From: Planctomycetota bacterium
GTDB lineage: Bacteria; Planctomycetota; Planctomycetia; Gemmatales; Gemmataceae
DNA length: 52,658 nt
Assembly: GCA_021413735.1 (NCBI GenBank)
Contig: JAIOPV010000168.1
Span: forward strand, 1 to 52,658
Direction: 5' to 3'
Below, one piece after another: positions 27,319 to 33,504 of this stretch; position 1 is the first letter of the stretch, and every line of letters starts with the position of its first letter. The translations under genes and the position numbers were made by a program. Under the pieces are notes generated by a model. It was not told the DNA's origin, made no database searches, and saw only the letters and a program-made list of their open reading frames with translations.

Positions 27319-29502
27319 TCACTTCCCCCCGGATTTCGTAAACGGGAGCGGATCTTCGAGGTCGGGAATGCCGTCCTCGTCCGCGTCGTTCTCGGGCTTG
27401 AGATAGTTCTTCAGGTCCGGCAATCGTTCCGGTCGTGCTCGCACGGCAGCCCAAAGGACACGAGCCAGTTCGTATCGCTGCAATGGCTGCAAACCATCCT
27501 TCGCAAGCCCCGGTGGTGAAGTCAGGCCGAGGGCGGTAAGCCCGTCGGACAAAGATTTCCAGTTCGCCGGCCCGGCTCGATCGATTGGCACGTACAGAAC
27601 CTTCTCATTCGGCACGACGACCAAAGCAGACACGCGACCCAGGATCGTCACAAGTTCTTTCTTCGTGACGACGTCGTGTGGCCGGAAGTCCAGGCTATCC
27701 GCGTCACCGGGCCAGATGCCCCGAACGGCAAGGTGGTTCACGGACTCGAAGTGCTGATCGTCCGTGCCCAGGTCGTGATACGGCCAGAGCAGCACGCCTG
27801 GCGCACCGCCCGGTGGCCTCACGAGCAACCGCTGAACGTCGCGGACACACTTCCAATCCCGAGCGATCTCGCGAGGTTGTTTACCGTCCTTCAAGCACAC
27901 CGCGGCAACCGTGCCCGCCGCCTGCCCACACAGCACCATCTGCCCGTGTACCCGGACCGCCGCGCTCACCAATGATGTCACGCCGATATTCTTCGACGAT
28001 CCGAGCAAGCCATCGACCTCAACCGGAACGAGCGACCGAAGCGGAAGCATCGCACGGTCCGTGTCGGTGTGCCAGTTCCGATTCGCGGTGTGGACGAACT
28101 GCCACGGCCCGCTGTTCCTGCCGTCGAGGAACTTCCGGCGAGTCGGGTGGAAGTCGATGTTGAACTGGAACCCGAACACGCCGTCCGGCACCATGGACTT
28201 CGCCCATCGCGGGTTCCGGTCTGCCGCCCGGATGTCAGTTTCGCGGAGCATGTAGAGGGCTTCCAGTCGCAGCCCCTCGCGAACGTAGGGCTTGGGCGGC
28301 AGTCGATCCGGGGTGCCGAACTCGTCGGTCAGCCGCGTATATCGGAAGCTCTCCGGGTAGTCGCGCACGCGGTCGTGAACCTTCGTCTGAAGGTGGTACA
28401 GCATCCCAAGCGTATGCCGTTTCGCGTCGGCGAATACGATCTTCCGCTGAGCGGTTGTCATGTCCACGAGGTTCTTCTTGGACGCACCCGATTCCGTGGC
28501 TTCGAGCGCATCTGCGACTGACTTTGGGAAGCCGTACAGCGGGTAGTCCTGCACTGGCCAGTTGAGGAACGTCGCCTCGGTGCCAGCCGCGAAGCCGTTG
28601 TGCCGTCGGTCCACGAGGCGGCGATGAGTGTAGATACTCCACCCCGCCTTCGAGTAGACCCCGTCCACACCATCCCAGTCCACGAATGGTGGAGTCGTGT
28701 CGAGCGAGGCGAACGACCGCGGATCGTACCCCTCGGGTTTCGCGATGGTCGAATCCTTGCCCGCTTCCCGCAGGACAACGCACCACGAAAGCGGGTTCAT
28801 CTCGTTGCGGTCGTCACTGAGTGGCCCTTCGGGCGCCCCGGGCTCTCCGAACCGCTTCTTGAGGTCCGGTCCTGCCGCGTACTTGGCTCCGCTCAATCGA
28901 ATCACGTCGCCCCAATCGGAGCAATCGATGGTCAACTTGGGAGTCACAACGAGTGTCTTCTTGGGGTCGTCGGGGGAAATGAACTCGACGGCCACGATGG
29001 CGTTCTTCTCCGTCCGCACGCGAACAGGCTCCCACGGACGAAGGTGGGTGATGCGACCCGTCGTGACGTCTTTGGGTTTTTCGTGAGCGGCGATGAGATC
29101 GGCGAACAGTTTCGCAGCAGCGGCCGGCTCGATGGTGTCTGTGCCGCACCAGGCATTGCCGGGGTTGGTAATCCCGTACCGCGTCGCGTTCCGTTTGCGG
29201 ATCTCGCTGACGATTTCGAGGAACAAGCCAGAGCGGGGAAAGTTGACACGCTTTCCCCGGTACGTGGTCCATTCATCGAGACAACCGACGCCCTCGGCAC
29301 TGAACTGGCCACCCAGCCATTCGATGTCGTTCACGAGGACGACGTGAGGAACGCCGAGGCGGACCGCCTGGATCGCGGCAGCAACTCCCGATTCGTTACC
29401 GCCGACGATGAGCAGATCACACGCGACGGGTTCGGCTGCACGGATGGGCGCACCGGAAGTGAGCAGCAATGCGAGGGGGAGGAGTGTGTATCGGGAACGC
29501 AT
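27319..29502 (-). CDS. Secreted FAD-dependent oxidoreductase with C-terminal SLH-like region and Ca-binding motif
   Basis: A 727-residue exported flavoprotein of the FAD_oxidored type, common in planctomycetes. A signal peptide covers about 1-22. A Rossmann dinucleotide-binding segment follows (DLLIVGGNESGVAAAIQAV), then the family's GGQFSAEGVGC motif and late FAD contacts (GSSKNIGVTSLVSAAVRVHG; CGQAAGTVAAVCL). After about residue 575 two SLH-like stretches appear (LAVRGIWPGDADSLDFRP; RYELARVLWAAV), and the tail has a thrombospondin-3-like calcium motif DADEDGIPDLED. The SLH-like part may hold the enzyme at the cell surface. The substrate is unknown. It lies 29 bp downstream of the DUF6817-like gene, probably in one transcript. 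Confidence 0.85.
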   Translation of the reverse strand: MRSRYTLLPLALLLTSGAPIRAAEPVACDLLIVGGNESGVAAAIQAVRLGVPHVVLVNDIEWLGGQFSAEGVGCLDEWTTYRGKRVNFPRSGLFLEIVSEIRKRNATRYGITNPGNAWCGTDTIEPAAAAKLFADLIAAHEKPKDVTTGRITHLRPWEPVRVRTEKNAIVAVEFISPDDPKKTLVVTPKLTIDCSDWGDVIRLSGAKYAAGPDLKKRFGEPGAPEGPLSDDRNEMNPLSWCVVLREAGKDSTIAKPEGYDPRSFASLDTTPPFVDWDGVDGVYSKAGWSIYTHRRLVDRRHNGFAAGTEATFLNWPVQDYPLYGFPKSVADALEATESGASKKNLVDMTTAQRKIVFADAKRHTLGMLYHLQTKVHDRVRDYPESFRYTRLTDEFGTPDRLPPKPYVREGLRLEALYMLRETDIRAADRNPRWAKSMVPDGVFGFQFNIDFHPTRRKFLDGRNSGPWQFVHTANRNWHTDTDRAMLPLRSLVPVEVDGLLGSSKNIGVTSLVSAAVRVHGQMVLCGQAAGTVAAVCLKDGKQPREIARDWKCVRDVQRLLVRPPGGAPGVLLWPYHDLGTDDQHFESVNHLAVRGIWPGDADSLDFRPHDVVTKKELVTILGRVSALVVVPNEKVLYVPIDRAGPANWKSLSDGLTALGLTSPPGLAKDGLQPLQRYELARVLWAAVRARPERLPDLKNYLKPENDADEDGIPDLEDPLPFTKSGGK

Positions 29503-29531
29503 TGCACTCTCTGGGGTTGGGTGATCGCGAA

Positions 29532-30086
29532 TCAGACTGGTGGAGTGGATTCGGTGGCGAACACGCGGTCGTATGTAGCCACAGCTTCACGACCGAGCCG
29601 TTCCGCTATTCGCCGGTATGCCGCTCGGCGGTAGTTGTAGCCACGCCGAGATCGGGGCACCTGTTCCAACCAATCATAGAGTTGGACGCGGCACAAGTCG
29701 TCGAAGTCCGCGCGGTCGAGGGGAATCTCAGCGCCCGTGAGTCGGTCGCGCATTGGGTATGGCGACTCGGTGCGTTCGAGGCAAGCATCGAAGGATGCCC
29801 GGTCCATCGCGCAGTTGAGATATGCGAGCCGTTCCGCTCGTTCGCCGATGAGGGCGCTGACTTCGGCCCGACGGTCGATGGGCAACTGGAATCTTTGGAA
29901 CTCCTCCGTGCCGTAGACCGAGTGGAACAGGCCGGCCCGGCAAGTATCGAGGTTGCAACCATGTTCCTCCAGCAACCGGTGGACGGCGAGGAGGTGGCCC
30001 ATGTACGTCTTGCCGGTGTGGGATAAGTCGCCGATGCCCTCTTGCACGAGGAAGGCCGTCATCTGTTTGTAGATCGGGTCGGCCAT
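29532..30086 (-). CDS. DUF6817-like, HD-type helical protein of unknown function
   Basis: A 184-residue cytoplasmic protein. The start at ATG 30086 has GGAGG 5 nt upstream; an in-frame GTG at 30098 lacks one. Distinctive conserved-looking stretches are HTGKTYMGHLLAVHRLLEE, CRAGLFHSVYGTEEFQ and IGERAERLAYLNCAMDRASF. The spaced His/Asp residues resemble HD-type metal-binding helices. I recall this pattern from proteins annotated DUF6817, but the assignment is from memory. It sits directly before the FAD oxidoreductase. No function is assigned. Confidence 0.75.
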   Translation of the reverse strand: MADPIYKQMTAFLVQEGIGDLSHTGKTYMGHLLAVHRLLEEHGCNLDTCRAGLFHSVYGTEEFQRFQLPIDRRAEVSALIGERAERLAYLNCAMDRASFDACLERTESPYPMRDRLTGAEIPLDRADFDDLCRVQLYDWLEQVPRSRRGYNYRRAAYRRIAERLGREAVATYDRVFATESTPPV

Positions 30087-30187
30087 GTCGTCCTCCACGA
30101 GTTGTCAGCGTAACCGATTCGTATTTGGTGTCGGTTCCAAAGAACAGGATATATTTCGCGAGGCTACATATGAGGGCAACGTGGGAT

Positions 30188-30249
30188 GGCGAGCCGCGAC
30201 CGCAAGGGAGCGGGACACGCTAATCGCTCCCTTGCGGTCGCGGCTCGCC
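30188..30249. repeat. 25-bp perfect inverted repeat upstream of bacterioferritin
   Basis: Perfect palindrome with 25-bp arms at 30188-30212 and 30225-30249 and a 12-nt loop (GGACACGCTAAT). The arm core reads GAGCCGCGACCGCAAGGGAG. It lies in the 338-bp divergent spacer, 175 bp upstream of the bacterioferritin start. The near-perfect symmetry and high GC suggest a mobile or REP-like palindrome; a transcription-blocking hairpin between divergent genes is also possible. Confidence 0.85.
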
Positions 30250-30424
30250 TGAACGCCTCATTCTCAATCGGCCGCAGCAGAGCACTAACGGGGTTGTGTG
30301 AGAGTCCGTCTCAACACGCACGACAAGTACGCGATGTCGCACTGATTCGGAGTTGCCCCCTTCGTGACAGCGAGATATCACACACAGAACTAACCGTTCC
30401 GCTCTCGCTCCATGAGACCCAACC

Positions 30425-30910
30425 ATGCAAGGCAACATCGACATCATCAACGCGCTCAATGGTGCCCTCACCATCGAACTCACGGCTATCAACCAGTATT
30501 TCATTCAAGCCAAGATGTGCAAGAACTGGGGCTTCATGAAGCTCGCTGCCAAGCACTACGAAGAATCCATCGGCGAAATGAAGCACGCCGACAAGCTCAT
30601 CGAGCGAATCCTCTTCCTCGACGGAACGCCAGAGATTGCACGATACGATGTGATTCGCGTTGGCACGACCGTCAAGGAGCAGTTCGAGAACGATCTGAAG
30701 CTCGAAACGAGCGGCGTGAAGGCTTACAACGAACTGGTGAATCAGGCGATCAAGTTGCTCGACAACGGCACGCACAAACTCGCTCTGGACATCTTGACGG
30801 AGTCCGAGGAACACGTCGATTGGCTCGAAACACAGCTTGGCTTGATCGAGAAGGTCGGCGAGCAGAACTACTTGACCGAGCAGATGGCGGGCGACGAAGA
30901 CGAAGCGTAA
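30425..30910 (+). CDS. bfr: Bacterioferritin
   Basis: A 161-residue heme-containing ferritin that oxidises and stores iron in a 24-subunit shell. It contains most ferroxidase-site residues in E. coli numbering: Glu18, Tyr25, Glu51, His54, Glu94 and His130. The heme ligand Met52 is in IGEMKHAD, the characteristic bacterioferritin motif. The position equivalent to Glu127 is Ser in LTESEEHVDW, with Glu at 126 and 128 instead. The upstream sequence lacks an obvious SD but the start MQGNIDIINALN matches the family. Its 3' end overlaps the convergent Bfd gene by 43 nt. Confidence 0.95.
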   Translation: MQGNIDIINALNGALTIELTAINQYFIQAKMCKNWGFMKLAAKHYEESIGEMKHADKLIERILFLDGTPEIARYDVIRVGTTVKEQFENDLKLETSGVKAYNELVNQAIKLLDNGTHKLALDILTESEEHVDWLETQLGLIEKVGEQNYLTEQMAGDEDEA

Positions 30911-31155
30911 ACCGCGAGATATCCCGCGATTTCCCGGTGACAGCAGCAACAGCCGTCACCGGCTTCGGTCGCTTGCCGCACTTCATGAACCGTCCGCAGC
31001 CCGAGAGTAATCACGGCGCTGATGATGGTTTCTTCAGTCACACCCAAACATCTGCAAACGACGCGGTCCGGGCAACTGCCAATGGCAGTGCAACTGCGGC
31101 ATTCGCCGGCGCAAGCAGCGGGTGTTTCGGTTTCCGTGGAGAGTTCAAGTTCCAT
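30868..31155 (-). CDS. bfd: Bacterioferritin-associated ferredoxin-like [2Fe-2S] protein (Bfd domain)
   Basis: A 95-residue protein whose Bfd domain carries the C-x-C-x32-C-x2-C cluster motif (Cys34, Cys36, Cys69, Cys72) in VVCRCLGVTEETI ... GDGCCCCHREIAGYL. Bfd donates electrons to bacterioferritin to release stored iron as Fe(II). The N-terminal 30 residues add four more cysteines (C15-x3-C19-x2-C22-x5-C28), not present in classical 64-residue Bfd, and Cys70/71 are also extra. It is encoded convergently with bacterioferritin, overlapping 43 nt at the 3' ends, so the two transcripts may be complementary there. The start codon lacks a strong SD. Confidence 0.87.
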   Translation of the reverse strand: MELELSTETETPAACAGECRSCTAIGSCPDRVVCRCLGVTEETIISAVITLGLRTVHEVRQATEAGDGCCCCHREIAGYLAVYASSSSPAICSVK

Positions 31156-31315
31156 GACGCGGGACGCGGTGGGTGGGATTGATATTGAGATTGCGTCTCA
31201 AAGAATCATACTCTGACGTTTCGGCCGTTGCAACCCCTCAAAATGGAAAAGGCAGCTACCCCACATGGTTTGCTGCCGGTAAAGTCAGTGACTTTCCCGG
31301 GAGCATCGGGCGAAC

Positions 31316-31577
31316 GTGGTCGGCGAACGATGGTTTTACCGCGACGAAGAAGATTGGATCGCGATTGCCGAGCGTCTCAAACAGACTCCCTGTCCCACTG
31401 CAAGACCGTCGGCCTGCTTATTCGGCACGGCGCACTCCACGGATTTGACGACAGCAACTCCCACTGCAAAACGATCCGGGCACGGCGGATCTTTCCAGCA
31501 ATCGTCATCAGCGTCGCGGCTGTGGGCGGACCTACCGTGCAAGTACCTTTCCAGACCCACGTTTGCGGCTGATTTGA
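31316..31577 (+). pseudogene. Decayed zinc-motif ORF, two frameshifts
   Basis: Three consecutive frames give one continuous protein-like text. The first reads VVGERWFYRDEEDWIAIAER and ends LKQTPCP. The second reads CKTVGLLIRHGALHGFDDSN ... KTIRARRIF. The third reads SNRHQRRGCGRTYR up to TGA 31575-31577. One base appears lost at CCCAC near 31400, so CPHC became CP/C, and another near 31490. The C-P-[H]-C ... C/S-N-R-x4-RGCGRT pattern looks like a zinc-binding N-terminal domain of planctomycete hypothetical or transposase-related proteins. This is a degenerate, non-functional remnant; the rest of the 600-bp spacer (31156-31758) shows no gene. Confidence 0.55.
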
Positions 31578-31758
31578 CGCATCTTGCTCAGGCACCAGAT
31601 CTCGTGGCAGCAACCCCCCGCTCATACCGGTGAGGACGAGTCCAGCCTCGGGCAGTAGACACGTCCCCTGTCCCCGACCGCTTTGCGAGCCGAACCCGAG
31701 TGAATTCGGCCGTTCCCGCGGAGAACCACAAGACATCGCTGATACCATGGAGAAGTAA

Positions 31759-33495
31759 TCAGTAGAAAAGAAACGGCCACCAGTTCTTCATCATCTGTCC
31801 GCCATCGGCCTTCTGCTTGTTGTTCCAACCGGGCATGTTCTGCCGCCAATACACCAACCACGCACCCATGCAGTCCGGGGCGACATCGCGGTAGTTGCGG
31901 ATCTTCGCGCGGGTGTAAGGCTCAGCCCTGTCTTGGCCATCGGTCCCGCTGCCAATCCGCCAGTCGGCCATGGTGCAGAGGACCGGTTCCTCGTTGTCGA
32001 GATCGTAGTGATTCCGTGCATTTGGTGGGAAGTGTGCATTCCCACCAACGGGGATGTAATTCTCGACGCGGTGCTCCTTGCCGCCGTGGCTGATGATGGC
32101 GGTCCTCGCGTCGGGATAACGGATTTGCTTTCCGGAGTAATTCACTCCGTACAGATCACGGAAGGGCAACTTGTACCGAGAATCCAAGTTGAAGTCGGCG
32201 TACTCGTTGAAGTATCTGGTGAAGTACGGGATCGCGCCGCTGTTCGCGGTTCCTTCGAAGCCGTGTGCCAGACTCTCTAGGAAACAGCCGATTCCTCGCG
32301 ACGCGTTCACGCACCCGATCCGGCAACTGCGGCCGACCCACGGTTGCTCGTCATCCCCTCCGTTACCCGCCTGCACCCACCTGTTCTCGATCCGTTCAAA
32401 TCTCTCCGTATATCTCGGCTTCTCCTCAACGACCTCGTACGATCCGACGTGCGGGATCGCGCTCACGTTCCCCGATTCGAAGAACCAAACTTCGTGGACG
32501 TATCCACCATCCAGAAGTTCATCCAGTCGCAGGAATCGCTTCGGGTCACGCGGGTCGGGGACGGCATAGTGTGCGGCGAACGCTTCGTTGAAGTACTCGC
32601 GATACTTCATGTTGAAGCCCCGCTTTGCGGCGGGGTTCTTGATCGGGATATGGCGGCTGTTACCAGTCGCTCTGTCTGCGTCGCGAAGATCGACGAACTT
32701 GAACACCTCGTACTTCAGGAACGCCGGAGCCTTCGCATCCACCGATCCGTGGTAGCGGGATGATTCAGCGAGGGCTTCGATGAGGCGGTTCGTGAGGCGG
32801 TCGAGTTGATCGCGTTTGTGCTCGTTGGAGAAGTTGATCAGAAGCAACCGCGGGTTCATCTGCCGGATCTTATCGTGGTTCTTCACAATCCAGGGATCGC
32901 TGTTCGCCCGGCTTGTCGTGTTCGGCCACACGGTTTCGTCGTTTGGGTCGGACCACGGCCCCGGCGATTTCTCAAGGCCCTTCGGCGCGGTGATCTTCGC
33001 GGGCCACGGCCTGCGGTTGCTCGTGTGGAAGAGGATTCGGTCGGCAATGGCTTCTGCTGTGGCGGTCGTGGTGCCTTTGACAGCCTGCGCGGCTCGGTAT
33101 CGCTCGAGTGCAACCTTGGGATCGGGCTCCAGATCGCCGAGCCATGCGAGCGAGGTCGCCGTGAGGTTCGGAAACTCCGTGTACTTCTCCGCAGCCTCCC
33201 GCAACGCCTCGGTCTTGGTGGGCTCCTGTCCGCCGAGAACCTGCTTCATGTAGGAATCGAACGGCCGGTGTTTCAGGATCGCTTCGACGTGCCCCAGGGA
33301 CTTCTTGCCGTCGATCCCGAGGTAGAGGTGACGCAGTTCATTGTGCAGCCGCCAGTCAAACTCCTTGCTCGCCGCAAGCTCCTTTTCCAGCTTGAGGATT
33401 TTGGTCGCCGGTGAGTCCTGTCCGTCCGCGGCCGCCGACCACGCCAGCGCACTTGCCAGAAGAACCCAGCACCCTCGATTTTGACGCGGTGGCAT
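31759..33495 (-). CDS. Secreted protein of unknown function
   Basis: A 578-residue protein with a signal peptide (CWVLLASALAWSAAADG, about 8-26) and no transmembrane segment after it. No domain was recognised. The first 160 residues are helical and could be TPR-like (AILKHRPFDSYMKQVL; ALERYRAAQAV). The rest is rich in aromatic residues and contains segments such as GGYVHEVWFFESGNVS, RIGCVNASRGIGCFLESLAHGFEG and a C-terminus ending NWWPFLFY. Four cysteines in the mature part could form disulfides. ATG 33495 starts 10 nt after the stop of the SUMF1/LRR kinase, with GAGG upstream, so it is the last gene of the kinase operon and may be a periplasmic ligand or substrate of those kinases; this is an inference. 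Confidence 0.8.
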   Translation of the reverse strand: MPPRQNRGCWVLLASALAWSAAADGQDSPATKILKLEKELAASKEFDWRLHNELRHLYLGIDGKKSLGHVEAILKHRPFDSYMKQVLGGQEPTKTEALREAAEKYTEFPNLTATSLAWLGDLEPDPKVALERYRAAQAVKGTTTATAEAIADRILFHTSNRRPWPAKITAPKGLEKSPGPWSDPNDETVWPNTTSRANSDPWIVKNHDKIRQMNPRLLLINFSNEHKRDQLDRLTNRLIEALAESSRYHGSVDAKAPAFLKYEVFKFVDLRDADRATGNSRHIPIKNPAAKRGFNMKYREYFNEAFAAHYAVPDPRDPKRFLRLDELLDGGYVHEVWFFESGNVSAIPHVGSYEVVEEKPRYTERFERIENRWVQAGNGGDDEQPWVGRSCRIGCVNASRGIGCFLESLAHGFEGTANSGAIPYFTRYFNEYADFNLDSRYKLPFRDLYGVNYSGKQIRYPDARTAIISHGGKEHRVENYIPVGGNAHFPPNARNHYDLDNEEPVLCTMADWRIGSGTDGQDRAEPYTRAKIRNYRDVAPDCMGAWLVYWRQNMPGWNNKQKADGGQMMKNWWPFLFY

Positions 33496-33504
33496 GTGCC
33501 GTCC

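Noticed and set aside
28600-29634. 344-codon plus-strand ORF
   Set aside because: Antisense to the FAD oxidoreductase; no recognisable domain.
30412-31182. 256-codon plus-strand ORF over bacterioferritin
   Set aside because: It is in another frame of the bacterioferritin gene and antisense to Bfd; both real genes have full family motifs.
31156-31315. Possible intact small gene between bfd and the zinc-motif remnant
   Set aside because: Only broken short frames are present; the protein-like text starts at 31316 and is frameshifted.
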